A stretch of DNA of 64,000 bases. Origin: Azonexus sp. R2A61. GTDB lineage: Bacteria; Pseudomonadota; Gammaproteobacteria; Burkholderiales; Rhodocyclaceae. The stretch covers positions 186,001 through 250,000 of the forward strand of contig NZ_JACBFO010000003.1 of the NCBI RefSeq assembly GCF_021401135.1. Direction: 5' to 3'. Under the pieces are notes generated by a model that was not told the DNA's origin, did not search any database, and worked only from the letters and a program-made list of their open reading frames with translations. Shown one piece after another: positions 1-8,795 of this stretch. Position 1 is the first letter of the stretch; each line of letters begins with the position of its first letter. A program made the position numbers and the translations under genes.

Positions 1-2
1 TC

Positions 3-2522
3 GATCTCGGCATGCTGAGCTCGGCCGAGGAGACGATGAAGCAGGCCGAAGCGCTGCTGCCGTCGTTGCGCCAGTTGGGCAGCTGGCGAAGCGAGGCGGA
101 AAACATCCAGAACCAGTGGACGCTGGCTCAGGCCTATTACCAGATGCTCAACGGCAATTACGCCGAAGCCGAACGTCTGCGGCGTGCGTCGCTGGCGCAC
201 GCGATCGCTTACCGCGAATCGCTGGAGCGCGGGCGGGCCCGGGAAGACGAACAGTTGCGGCGCGTCGCGCGCAGCAACATCGTTTCGGCCCGCTGGCTGC
301 TGGCCAGCGCCCTGTCCGCGCAGGGGCGTTTCGCCGAAGCAGAAGGGCTGGTCCGCGAGAGCCTGCGCGAGCTGGGCGAACTACAGGCGGCCGATTCGCC
401 GGAAATGGCGCGGGTCAGCCTGGTGCTGATCCGCATCAAGCGCGAGCAGGGGCAGTTCGGCGAAGCGGAGCGCCTGGCACGGCAGGCCCTGGGGGATATC
501 GAAAAGGGACAGGTGCGTGCGTCATCACCGTTGTTGGCCGATCTGCGTGCCGAACTGGGGTTCACGCTGCAACTGCTCGGGCGCTGGGAGGAGTCGGTTC
601 TGCTGTTCGAGGCGCGCGAACGCGGCCTGCGCAGCAATGCCGCCCAGGCGGCCCGCGTCGGCACCTTGCGGACCGACTGGGCTTACGCGCTGGTGCGGAC
701 GGGCCGGAACGACGCGGCAATCGACATGATGCAGCGCATCGTCGGCTATTATCGCCGTCAGCCCTACGCCGACCCGATGCTGGTCGCGCGGGCCCGGGGC
801 TATCTGGCGGTCGCACTGGCCGCCGCGCATCGCGATGGCGAGGCCTTGCCGCTGTTTCGCGAGGCCTTGCCGGAACTGCAGCGTCTTTCCGCCGGCGACG
901 GCGACGACGAGGCATGGGGCGCGGGGCGTCAGTTCCGGCTGAGCAACATTCTGGAATCCTACCTGGCGTTGCTGGCCCGGATGCATGTCCGACAGGAAAC
1001 CATCGACGGTACCGGCGCAGCGGCCGAGGCTTTCCGGGTTGCCGACATCCTGCGCCGCTCGACGGTGCAACGGGCAGTGCAGGCGAGCGTCGCCCGGGCC
1101 AGTCTGCCCGATCCCGAACTCGCCGAACTGGCCCGCCGGGAGCAGGATTTCGGTCAGCGCCGGGCGGCGCTGGTGCGCCTGCTCGCCCGGTTGGCGTCGA
1201 CCGGCAAGGGCGAGGGAAGGATTTTCAGCGATCTGCAGCGCGACATCGGTAGGCTGGAGGAAAGTCAGGCCGGATTGCGTCGTACGCTGTCCAGCCGCTT
1301 TCCCGATTACCTCAACCTGATCGACCCGCAACCGCCGACGCTGGCGCAGGTGCAGGAGGAAATCGCTGGCGACGAGGCGGTCGTGGTGATTTATTGCGCT
1401 CACGATCAATCGTATGTGTGGATCGTCCGCCGGACGGTCGCCAGCTTCCGCGTGGTGCCGGTCGATGCGGCCAGGGTTGCCCGGGAGGTGAGCAGGCTGC
1501 GTGGCGGGCTGGACCTGTCTGGCGGCCGGCTGCCCCGCTTCGACGCCGCCGCCGCGTTGGCGCAGTACCGCTGGTGGCTGGCGCCGGACGAAGCGCTCTG
1601 GAAGGACGCAACAGTGCTCGACGTGGTGCCGCACGGTGCATTGGGGCAACTGCCGTTCGGCCTGTTGCCGACGTCGGACAGCAAGGCGGCAAAGCGCGAC
1701 GACTGGCTGATCGAGCGGATCGCGCTGACTCAGCAGGCCTCGGTCAGCAGCTTCCTCGCCTTGCGGCGCCAGGTTCGCCTAGCGCCTGGGCAGCAGGCCT
1801 TTGCCGGTTTCGGCGATCCGGCTTTCGGCAATCCGCCGTCGGCAAGCGGCGGCGTTCGCAGCCTGCGTTTGATGACCTTGCCGGCGGGTCGGCCGCCGGT
1901 CAACGAGGAACCTTTCGTGCGCCTGGCCCAGTTGCCGGACACCGAGCGCGAACTGAAGGAGATCGCCCGGGTACTGGGGGCGCCGGAACAGGCCCTGTTC
2001 CTCGGGGCACAGGCCAGCGAACGCAATGCCAAGACCTTGCGTCTGGCGGATTACCGGATTCTGGCGTTCGCCACTCACGGTCTGGTGCCCGGCGAGGTCG
2101 CCGGCCTGGATCAGCCGGCACTGGCGCTGGCCAATCCGCGCCTCGCCGACGACCGGGCAAACGATGGCCTGCTGACGCTGGACGAGGTACTCGGCCTGCG
2201 CCTCAACGCCGAGTGGGTGCTGCTGTCGGCGTGCAATACCGGGGCTGCCGATGGCGCCCAGGGCGAGGCGCTGTCCGGCCTGGGGCGCGGTTTTTTCTTT
2301 GCCGGCGCGCGCAGTCTGCTGGTGTCCAACTGGGCGGTCGAAACCGTTTCGGCCCGGCTGCTGACCACCGGCGTTTTCCGGCAGCAGGTCGAACATCCCG
2401 AGATTTCCCGGGCCGAGGCGCTGCGGCGTTCGATGCGCGAACTGATGCGCAGCGAGGGCGGAAAATACGCTCATCCCGCCTATTGGGCGCCTTTCGTACT
2501 GGTCGGCGACGGCCGGGGGTGA
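3..2522 (+). CDS. TPR/CHAT-domain caspase-like protein, 5' partial
   Basis: The frame is open to the left edge (three codons precede the first Met at 12), so the N-terminus is probably outside the window. The visible 836 residues begin with about 400 of helical TPR-like repeats (repeated A-E-A/L patterns such as EAERLARQAL) and end in a CHAT domain. The putative catalytic dyad is visible: His689 in FATHGLV and Cys741 in LLSACNTG. CHAT proteins are caspase/separase-related peptidases that often use TPRs for substrate recognition. The gene ends directly against the convergent FecR-type gene, a pairing often seen with CHAT proteins. The substrate is unknown; proteolytic activity is inferred from the dyad only. 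Confidence 0.85.
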   Translation, partial: DLGMLSSAEETMKQAEALLPSLRQLGSWRSEAENIQNQWTLAQAYYQMLNGNYAEAERLRRASLAHAIAYRESLERGRAREDEQLRRVARSNIVSARWLLASALSAQGRFAEAEGLVRESLRELGELQAADSPEMARVSLVLIRIKREQGQFGEAERLARQALGDIEKGQVRASSPLLADLRAELGFTLQLLGRWEESVLLFEARERGLRSNAAQAARVGTLRTDWAYALVRTGRNDAAIDMMQRIVGYYRRQPYADPMLVARARGYLAVALAAAHRDGEALPLFREALPELQRLSAGDGDDEAWGAGRQFRLSNILESYLALLARMHVRQETIDGTGAAAEAFRVADILRRSTVQRAVQASVARASLPDPELAELARREQDFGQRRAALVRLLARLASTGKGEGRIFSDLQRDIGRLEESQAGLRRTLSSRFPDYLNLIDPQPPTLAQVQEEIAGDEAVVVIYCAHDQSYVWIVRRTVASFRVVPVDAARVAREVSRLRGGLDLSGGRLPRFDAAAALAQYRWWLAPDEALWKDATVLDVVPHGALGQLPFGLLPTSDSKAAKRDDWLIERIALTQQASVSSFLALRRQVRLAPGQQAFAGFGDPAFGNPPSASGGVRSLRLMTLPAGRPPVNEEPFVRLAQLPDTERELKEIARVLGAPEQALFLGAQASERNAKTLRLADYRILAFATHGLVPGEVAGLDQPALALANPRLADDRANDGLLTLDEVLGLRLNAEWVLLSACNTGAADGAQGEALSGLGRGFFFAGARSLLVSNWAVETVSARLLTTGVFRQQVEHPEISRAEALRRSMRELMRSEGGKYAHPAYWAPFVLVGDGRG

Positions 2523-3746
2523 TCAGTGCTGGCGGGTGCTGGCTGAAATGGCCAGCCACACGCCGTCGCGTTGTTCGAGGACGAAGCGCTCCTCGGATTC
2601 GAAGCGATAGCTGCGGCCGTCCATCCGGCCCTGTTCGATCGAGCGCGAACGTATCTCGATGCGCGGACAGCGCCCATCGGCTGCGCCAAGCGGTGCGATG
2701 TCGGTGCGCGGTCGTTGCTGGCGGTAGTCTTTCAGGCTGCGGACCGCCTGCAGGGTACTGGCGACCAGGTCGTCGCGCTGGAAAGTCCGGGTGTCGAGGT
2801 CGCCGTTTTCCAGCATGACGCTGGCCGTGGCTTCCAGGTCGCCGGCGAACAGGGCCAGCAGCCCGGGGGCGTCGCCGCGCGCCAGTGCCCGGTCCAGTCG
2901 TGTCAGCCATTCCCGGCCGGTTTTTTGTGGATCGCAGTGCGTCGACCGCAGGCCTTCGGCGGTTGTCGGCGTCGGTGCGTTTTCCTGTGCCGGCGGGGGC
3001 GCCGCACCGCTCAGCCGGTCGAGTTCGCCATCGAAGCGACCGGGCACGAAGAAGGCGGGGGTCTTTTCGAGCAGGCGCGGCATCAGCAAGGTCATCAGGG
3101 CGCGTGTGCGGATCGTCACCGATGCCGGATCGCGGGCGAAACCGGTCCGTCCGGCATCGATATCGACCTGGCCGCCGCCGGCCGCCAGTCGCGTACCGCC
3201 GCGATTGACCCGGTCGTAGGTTCCCGCCTGTTCCGGCTTGCCCGAGGCGCCATCGGACAGGATCAATACCTCGTGATCGGTGCCGCGGATGCCGATGGTC
3301 GCCGTCGGGGTGGTCAGCCGGTGCCGCTCCGGTTTCAGGCGTCCCAGCCAGCCGGTGATCACCCGCAGGGCGCCGGTGGCCAGGTGCAGTGCCTGGGTAT
3401 CGGGTTGCATGGTTTCGTCGGTGGCGTAGTTGTCGATCCGCAGTTCGCTGTTTGGGCGCAGGGCCAGGTAGGCGTCGTCGCGGGTCCGGATCACCAGTTC
3501 GCCGGTGCGGCCGCTGCGGATCCGATCGCCGGGAAATACGGCGTCGCCGGCCTTCAACGGTTGGCTGGGGCTGTCCTGGCCCGTTCTGGTGATCTCGCCA
3601 TGCAGTCGCCAGACTTCACCGAAGCGTTCGGCCGCCGTAGCGATGCCGACCGGCAGGCACAAGGCGAGCAGCAGGCCGAGGCCCGCGACAAAGTGCGCGA
3701 TGCCGCGCGGGAAGGGAAAGAGGAAGGCCGGTCGCAGCGTCGTCAC
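2523..3746 (-). CDS. FecR-domain protein with signal/anchor segment
   Basis: This 407-residue protein starts at a GTG preceded by GGGAAAG. A hydrophobic segment at about residues 16-38 acts as signal peptide or membrane anchor. The FecR domain follows at about 45-150 (GDAVFPGDRIRSG, then LVIRTRDDAYLALRPNSEL), giving a periplasmic protein. The C-terminal third (about 270-405) contains an SnoaL/NTF2-like-looking stretch, which is only a guess. It does not look like an iron-sigma-factor FecR, because no sigma factor or receptor gene lies nearby. This type usually accompanies CHAT or CHASE2 proteins and may present a signal at the envelope. It lies 18 bases after the unknown gene upstream and is likely cotranscribed with it. 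Confidence 0.75.
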   Translation of the reverse strand: MTTLRPAFLFPFPRGIAHFVAGLGLLLALCLPVGIATAAERFGEVWRLHGEITRTGQDSPSQPLKAGDAVFPGDRIRSGRTGELVIRTRDDAYLALRPNSELRIDNYATDETMQPDTQALHLATGALRVITGWLGRLKPERHRLTTPTATIGIRGTDHEVLILSDGASGKPEQAGTYDRVNRGGTRLAAGGGQVDIDAGRTGFARDPASVTIRTRALMTLLMPRLLEKTPAFFVPGRFDGELDRLSGAAPPPAQENAPTPTTAEGLRSTHCDPQKTGREWLTRLDRALARGDAPGLLALFAGDLEATASVMLENGDLDTRTFQRDDLVASTLQAVRSLKDYRQQRPRTDIAPLGAADGRCPRIEIRSRSIEQGRMDGRSYRFESEERFVLEQRDGVWLAISASTRQH

Positions 3747-3764
3747 GGCCTTTCCCGTCGGGGA

Positions 3765-4730
3765 TCAGTCGGGCAGAAAGGTCGGGCAGAGCGGCACGTG
3801 CCCGGTGTTCAGATAGGTTTCGCAGCGCTCGATGAAATCCTGTGTGCTCTTGGGCATCGGCGTCCGGGCGCGGGTGATGTAGAAGATCAGGTCGCGGCCC
3901 TGGCGGATCAACTGCAGCCCCTGGGTGACGTCATGCTGGACGGCGTCGGCATCGGCCGATGCCGGATGCGGCGTCAGGTTGGCAAGCCGTTCGCCGGCCG
4001 TTGCCATGATCGCCCAGACGTCGAAAATATCGGGATCGGTGCGCAAGGTTTCGGTCTTGATCTTGGCCGCATTGGCCAGGTCTCGGATTGCCGTATCGAT
4101 GCCGGCGAAGGCCGGCAGGCAGGCGAAATTGTGCAGCATCGCGCCGGCGATCCGGTCGATGTCGCGCATCGTCTGGCCGATCTTGATGTAGCGGCTTTCG
4201 TAGAAGTCTTCGAGCGGAATCGAGAAGGCGCGGAAAGGTTCGCCCCACAATTCGTCGATGCCTTCCTCGCCACTGCGGTGCAGGACGTTGCGGCCGAGCT
4301 CCATGGCTTCGAGCAGGCAGCGCCCGCATTCCCGCATCAGCGGGTTGTCGCTGAGGATTTCGATGCCGCAGGCCTGCAGTTCGACCAGCTTGCGGAAGAT
4401 GTCGGCGGCGCGGTTGAACATCGCCCCGGCCAGCATGGCACCCTTGACGCGCTTGCGCGCCGGATCGGTTTCGCCTTCGTAAGTGGCCCGGGCTTCGGCC
4501 AGACGGGTCCCGGGAATGTTCAGTCCGTGCTCGGTGTGGTTGAACAGGCGTCGGGTCAACGCGTCGATCAGGCGTTTTTTCGCCTCCAGCGTATCGGCCG
4601 GCACCGGGTAGGTCTTGATCCAGTAACCGTCGTAAAAAACACGCTCCTCGCCGGCGATGATGCGGCGGGTGCCTTCCTCGGGGTGGTCGTCCTTGTTCGG
4701 CACGCGGTCCAGTCGTAGCACATTGATCAT
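3765..4730 (-). CDS. Conserved hypothetical protein, 321 aa
   Basis: I do not recognise this family. The product is soluble, has no signal peptide or membrane segment, and is largely alpha-helical by composition. A short N-terminal beta-rich piece (VFYDGYWIKTYPVP, about residues 30-45) may be a small domain of its own. Cysteines cluster around residues 122-140 (ACGIEIL, then ECGRCLLEA). The ATG at 4730 has only a weak ribosome site. It is the first gene of a two-gene unit with the FecR-type gene, so it may belong to the same envelope-signalling module; that is inference from position. Confidence 0.6.
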   Translation of the reverse strand: MINVLRLDRVPNKDDHPEEGTRRIIAGEERVFYDGYWIKTYPVPADTLEAKKRLIDALTRRLFNHTEHGLNIPGTRLAEARATYEGETDPARKRVKGAMLAGAMFNRAADIFRKLVELQACGIEILSDNPLMRECGRCLLEAMELGRNVLHRSGEEGIDELWGEPFRAFSIPLEDFYESRYIKIGQTMRDIDRIAGAMLHNFACLPAFAGIDTAIRDLANAAKIKTETLRTDPDIFDVWAIMATAGERLANLTPHPASADADAVQHDVTQGLQLIRQGRDLIFYITRARTPMPKSTQDFIERCETYLNTGHVPLCPTFLPD

Positions 4731-4870
4731 GGTTGGCGGAGTATTACAAAAGGCAGAGTCGGCTACAAGTGCACCCGCGCTTCGCCGTGCAACATTTTCT
4801 TACCGTCGTGCGGGTCGATTGTTACGGTCCACTGCCGTTAATATGCCGTTTTGATTGTCTGGAGAAAGCC

Positions 4871-5539
4871 ATGAACATCCGCTACCTGTTGCCCCTGCTG
4901 CTGTGCTGTGCGGTGCTGCCGGCCCGGGCTGCGAGCACCGTCGAACTTGCCGCCGAGGCCTCCCGGCCGGCGGCCAACGACCTGGTCAGGGCGGTCGTTT
5001 TCAGCGAGGCGAGCGGCGCCAGTCCGGCGGCGCTGGCGCGCAAGGTCAACGGCGAGATCGCTGTGGCGCTCGGGTTGGCCAAGGCCAGGGCCGGGGTCAC
5101 CGTGAAGAGCGGCGCGCAATCGACCTGGCCGGCGTACGGCCGGGAGCAGCGGATCGAAGGCTGGCGCATGCGCAGCGAACTGATCATCGAATCACGCGAT
5201 CTGGCCAGCGTTTCCGAGCTGCTGGGGCAATTGCAGCAGATGAAGCTCGGCGTGGCCTCGGTCAATCAGTCGCCGGCGCCGGAAACCCGCCGTCAGGTCG
5301 AGGATGAAACGACCCGCGATGCGCTGAAGGCGTTCCAGGCCCGTGCCGAGGTCGTTGCCGGTGCGCTCGGCAAGCGCTGGCAGATCAAGTCGCTGTCGGT
5401 GCAGCAGGGCGGATCGGCGCCGATGCCGGTGTTCCGGGCCCAGGGCATGCTGGCTGCCGACGCAATGGCGGCACCGCTGGAAGCGGGGGAGAGCCAGGTG
5501 CTGACGACGGTCAGCGGGCAGATCGAACTGCTCGACTGA
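4871..5539 (+). CDS. SIMPL-domain (DUF541) periplasmic protein
   Basis: The start is ATG 4871, preceded by GGAG and followed by a clean signal peptide (MNIRYLLPLLLCCAVLPARA). An in-frame ATG further upstream would bury this signal. The 222-residue product matches the SIMPL/DUF541 family (LAAEASRPAANDLVRAVV near the N-terminus, an internal repeat of beta-alpha units, and a terminal VLTTVSGQIELL strand). Family members are periplasmic or outer-membrane proteins, some linked to oxidative-stress defence, with no agreed biochemical function. It stands alone, divergent from the 321-aa hypothetical gene. The 140 bases between the two genes show no convincing regulatory site. Confidence 0.8.
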   Translation: MNIRYLLPLLLCCAVLPARAASTVELAAEASRPAANDLVRAVVFSEASGASPAALARKVNGEIAVALGLAKARAGVTVKSGAQSTWPAYGREQRIEGWRMRSELIIESRDLASVSELLGQLQQMKLGVASVNQSPAPETRRQVEDETTRDALKAFQARAEVVAGALGKRWQIKSLSVQQGGSAPMPVFRAQGMLAADAMAAPLEAGESQVLTTVSGQIELLD

Positions 5540-5664
5540 ATTCGCTTTCAAAGTCCGCAAACCCAGGCCCGACAAGGAAAAAAACGATTTTATCCATGCT
5601 TTGTCATAGCGCTTCTGGTAATCTCGCAGGTCGGGAAAACAGCCAGTGCGGAGTGACGGAAAAG

Positions 5665-6444
5665 ATGCGGATTCTGATCGTCGATGACAACGCCTCGATG
5701 CGCAAGGTGCTGGCGGCATTGTTCTCCAGCCTCGGGCATCAGGTGGTGGCCGCACTGCCGGACGGCAGCGCTGTCGAATCGACGGTGCAGCAGACCGCGC
5801 CGGATCTGGTCTGCCTGGATTACCACCTGCCGGGCCGCGACGGCCTGAGCATCCTGCGGGCCATCCAGACGATGGCGCCGGAAATCGACGTGGTGTTCAT
5901 GACGGCTTCCAGCGAAGCCGGCATCGAGGGCAAGGCGGCCGATGCCGGGGCTTCCGGCTTCATCCGCAAGCCATTTGGCCAGGAACAGATCATTGCCGAA
6001 CTGAAGGCGGTCGAGGAAACCCGCAAGCTGGAAAAGGCCTCGGCACAGCGCGCGGCTTCGGGCGGTGCGGCCCGCAAGGGCCGCCGCGGTACGGCGGTGA
6101 TTGCCGACGACAACGGTTCGGTGCGGCTGGTGCTCAAGGCCCTGCTGGAAGAGTCGGGGCTGCAGGTGGTGCAGATGGTTTCGAACGGCAACGAAGCGGT
6201 GGTTGCGGCGAAAGCGCATCAGCCCGGTCTGCTCTGCCTCGATGTGAACATGCCGGTGATGGGCGGCATCGATGCCCTGCCGCTGATCAAGGAAGCCAGT
6301 CCGCAGACCGCCGTGGTGATGGTCACCGGCGAGGCCGACAAGACGATGGTCGCGCAGGCGGCGGGGCTGGGCGCCGTTGGCTACATCCTGAAGCCGCTGC
6401 GGCCGGCCTATGTCGAAGGCTTCATCCGCCGCTTGTTCGGCTGA
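5665..6444 (+). CDS. Two-receiver-domain response regulator
   Basis: The 259-residue product starts at ATG 5665 (GGAG 12 bases upstream). It consists of two complete CheY-like receiver domains joined by a basic Lys/Arg linker at about 128-147. Domain 1 (1-120) has acidic pair D7/D8, phospho-acceptor D52 in CLDYHLPGRDG, the switch Thr in FMTASSE and the Lys in RKPFG. Domain 2 (148-259) has D193 in CLDVNMPVMGG, VTGEADK and LKPLRP. All residues for phosphorylation are present in both. There is no output domain, so it must act through partner proteins. No histidine kinase is adjacent. An upstream ATG at 5596 lacks a ribosome site. Confidence 0.88.
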   Translation: MRILIVDDNASMRKVLAALFSSLGHQVVAALPDGSAVESTVQQTAPDLVCLDYHLPGRDGLSILRAIQTMAPEIDVVFMTASSEAGIEGKAADAGASGFIRKPFGQEQIIAELKAVEETRKLEKASAQRAASGGAARKGRRGTAVIADDNGSVRLVLKALLEESGLQVVQMVSNGNEAVVAAKAHQPGLLCLDVNMPVMGGIDALPLIKEASPQTAVVMVTGEADKTMVAQAAGLGAVGYILKPLRPAYVEGFIRRLFG

Positions 6445-6459
6445 CGCTGTCCGGCGCCG

Positions 6460-6852
6460 TCAGTGGCGCGAGAACAGGTCGCGTACCTTGCACAGCGTCG
6501 TGGTGATGTCGAAGCGCGGGTCGGGCATCGCTTCGCCGGCCAGGATCCGGGAGATCGCCACCGTCGGATCGCTGTCGCCGGTGAGCAGCACGTCGCAACG
6601 GCGTTGGCGCATGTGGCGGATGAAACCGTCGCCGGCGCTGGCGCAGACGGCGATGTCGATGCCGTCCAGCGGATGCGCCCGGTCGTCCGCGAAGACGTGC
6701 AGCACCTCGTCCTTGTCCAGTTCGATGCGCAGCGGGGCGGGCAGCAGCTGGCCGCTGCGGTGTTCGCTCAGGTCGTAGAGCAGCCAGTGCCGGCACTGGC
6801 CGGCGTGGCCGCTGACTTCGAGGAAATTCTTGGTGGCGATGGCGATCTTCAT
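6460..6852 (-). CDS. NifX/NafY-family FeMo-cofactor binding protein
   Basis: This 130-residue protein belongs to the dinitrogenase iron-molybdenum cofactor family (RNase-H-like fold seen in NifX, NifY and the C-terminus of NifB). Visible family features are the N-terminal strand MKIAIATK, a His-rich stretch (VSGHAGQCRHW) and the strand-turn DIAVCASAGDGF followed by CDVLLTGDSDP. It is the last gene of the mod operon, 28 bases after modD. That position suggests a protein that holds molybdenum or Mo-Fe-S species after uptake. Family members also occur outside nitrogenase systems, so the exact ligand is uncertain. Confidence 0.75.
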   Translation of the reverse strand: MKIAIATKNFLEVSGHAGQCRHWLLYDLSEHRSGQLLPAPLRIELDKDEVLHVFADDRAHPLDGIDIAVCASAGDGFIRHMRQRRCDVLLTGDSDPTVAISRILAGEAMPDPRFDITTTLCKVRDLFSRH

Positions 6853-6880
6853 GACGGTCTTGTCGGAAAGATGACAGGGG

Positions 6881-7717
6881 CTACGACGCGGACAAGCTCA
6901 CCGCAACATCGCGCGGACCGGCGAAATACGGCGCGCTGGTGACCAGGATACGGCTTCCGGCGCGGGCATAGGCGGCTGCGTTGGTGGCATTGATGCCTCC
7001 CGCTGCAGCAATTCGCGTGCCCGGAATTTGCCGGGCGATGCGGTCGACCGCATCCACCGGCCATTTTTCCAGTTGCAGGATGTCGGCACCGGCCGCTGCC
7101 CAGCGCAAGGCTTCAGCTTCGTCGGCGACTTCGACGACCAGGCTGCGCTCCGGCCACTGGCGGCGCAGCCGGCGCACGCTGTCGGCCGGGGCTTCGTCGA
7201 GGAAGGCGCGGTGTTCGGCAAAGACCAGCAGGGTTTCCGACAGGCTCAGCCGGTGCGGCGTGGCGCCGCCGGCGAGTACCGCCTTGACCGCTGCCGCCTT
7301 GGTGCCGGGGAAGTTCTTGCGCGTACATACCACGGCGCAGTCCGGGTCGCCTTGCCGCGCGGCGGCGACGATATCGGCCGTCGCCGTGGCGATCCCCGAC
7401 AGGTATTCCATCAGCGTCTGCGCGGTCTTCCAGACGACATGCAGCGCTGCCGCCCGGCCTTCCAGCGACAGCAGCAGGGTGCCGGCGGCGGCCCGGCTGC
7501 CGCTGGCGAGCCGCGGGCCGACCGCTTGCAAGCCGCGCAGTTCGCCCATCCGTTGCGCTTCCTCGCTGCCGCAGACGACCATGTCGAAACGTGCCCGGAA
7601 ATCGAGTCGACCGCGGCATTCGCCGATGGCCAGCGCAGCCGTCGTGGCGTCGCCGCTGGGGACATCCTCGCCCAGCAGGCGGTCGAGTTCGGCATCGGGC
7701 AGGGTGTAGGGGTTCAT
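6881..7717 (-). CDS. modD: ModD, molybdenum-locus phosphoribosyltransferase-like protein
   Basis: ModD (278 aa) is a homologue of nicotinate-nucleotide pyrophosphorylase (NadC) that is found almost only in molybdate transport loci. Visible NadC-like motifs are the N-terminal EDVPSGDATT, the central KTAQTLMEYLSGIAT, the CTRKNFPGTKAAAVKAV active-site stretch, and the C-terminal barrel segment AAAGGINATNAAAYA. Its true substrate in Mo metabolism is not established. It starts 4 bases after modC and continues the modEABC operon. A copy of the repeated palindrome lies inside the gene at 7040-7051, encoding part of AVDRIA. Confidence 0.88.
   Translation of the reverse strand: MNPYTLPDAELDRLLGEDVPSGDATTAALAIGECRGRLDFRARFDMVVCGSEEAQRMGELRGLQAVGPRLASGSRAAAGTLLLSLEGRAAALHVVWKTAQTLMEYLSGIATATADIVAAARQGDPDCAVVCTRKNFPGTKAAAVKAVLAGGATPHRLSLSETLLVFAEHRAFLDEAPADSVRRLRRQWPERSLVVEVADEAEALRWAAAGADILQLEKWPVDAVDRIARQIPGTRIAAAGGINATNAAAYARAGSRILVTSAPYFAGPRDVAVSLSAS
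7040..7051. repeat. Iterated palindrome GCGGTCGACCGC, copy in modD
   Basis: This is an exact copy, extended by one matching base on each side to TGCGGTCGACCGCA (7039-7052). It lies in modD coding sequence. Confidence 0.6.
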
Positions 7718-7721
7718 CGCG

Positions 7722-8792
7722 TCACTCCATCAGGGCGACCGATTTTATCTGGATGTATACCGGCTGGCCGGCGGCGATGCCGAGCTGGTCGGCCGAGCGT
7801 CGGGTCAGCCGGGCCAGCAGCCGGCTGTCGCCGAGTCTGACGCGGACCAGGTGGTTGGCCGGGTGATCGTCCGGCGCGATGGTTTCGATGATCGCCGGAT
7901 GAACGTTCTGGATGCTGCTGCGACCGGGATCGTCCAGCGCCAGGCTGACGTCCCGGGCGAGCACGCGGACGCGGACCTTCTTGCCGATCGGCAGTTCACG
8001 GTCGCGGGTCCACAGGCTGCCGCCGGCGAAATCGACGCGCGCCAGATTCCAGGTCGGGTCGATCGCGCTGATCGTCGCGTCGAGCACGACGCCGGCGTCT
8101 TCGCCGAGGCGGATCGGCAGATCGACGCGGGCCAGCGTTTCGCCGATCGGCCCATGGGCGACGACCCGGCCGCCTTCCATGGCGACGATGTGGTCGGCCA
8201 GCCGCGCCACTTCGTCCGGCGCATGGCTGACGTAGATGACCGGAATGTCCAGTTCATCGTGCAGCCGTTCGAGATAGGGGAGAATTTCCCGCTTGCGCTT
8301 GAGATCGAGCGCGGCCAGCGGTTCATCCATCAACAGGATTTCGGGACTGACGGCCAGGGCGCGGGCGATGCCGACTCGCTGCCGTTCGCCGCCGGATAGC
8401 GAATCCGGTTTGCGCTCGAGCAGATGGCCGATGCCGAGCAGTTCGACCGCCTGGTCGAGCGCGATGCGTCCTGCGGTCGACGTGCGCTTGCGGCCGAAAT
8501 TCAGGTTGCCGAGCACCGACAGGTGCGGAAACAGGCTGGCTTCCTGGAACACGTAACCGAGCGGCCGGCGGTGCGTCGGCAGCCAGGTTTTTTCGTCCTG
8601 CCAGGTTTGGCCGCGGAAGACCAGTCGACCGCGACCGGCGCGTTCGAGGCCGGCGATGCAGCGCAGCAGCGTCGTCTTGCCGGAACCGCTGTGGCCGAAC
8701 AAGGCGGTGACGCCGCTGGCCGGCAGCGACAGGTCGACATCCAGCGCAAAGCCTGGCCAGTCGAGCTTGAAACGGACTTCGATCGGGGTCAT
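7722..8792 (-). CDS. modC: Molybdate ABC transporter ATP-binding protein ModC
   Basis: This 356-residue protein is a complete ModC. The Walker A is GHSGSGKTT (about 33-41), the Q-loop YVFQEASLFPHL, the signature LSGGERQR, Walker B ILLMDEPLAALD and the switch His in YVSHAPDE. The C-terminal 65 residues form a Mop domain (about 290-356), which in ModC proteins binds molybdate and regulates the ATPase. It energises molybdate import with ModB and ModA. It lies 3 bases after modB and 4 bases before modD. No motif is missing. Confidence 0.95.
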   Translation of the reverse strand: MTPIEVRFKLDWPGFALDVDLSLPASGVTALFGHSGSGKTTLLRCIAGLERAGRGRLVFRGQTWQDEKTWLPTHRRPLGYVFQEASLFPHLSVLGNLNFGRKRTSTAGRIALDQAVELLGIGHLLERKPDSLSGGERQRVGIARALAVSPEILLMDEPLAALDLKRKREILPYLERLHDELDIPVIYVSHAPDEVARLADHIVAMEGGRVVAHGPIGETLARVDLPIRLGEDAGVVLDATISAIDPTWNLARVDFAGGSLWTRDRELPIGKKVRVRVLARDVSLALDDPGRSSIQNVHPAIIETIAPDDHPANHLVRVRLGDSRLLARLTRRSADQLGIAAGQPVYIQIKSVALME

Positions 8793-8795
8793 CGC

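Noticed and set aside
2571..4718. A 715-codon open frame on the plus strand
   Set aside because: It runs antisense through the FecR-type and 321-aa genes and shows no recognisable domain.
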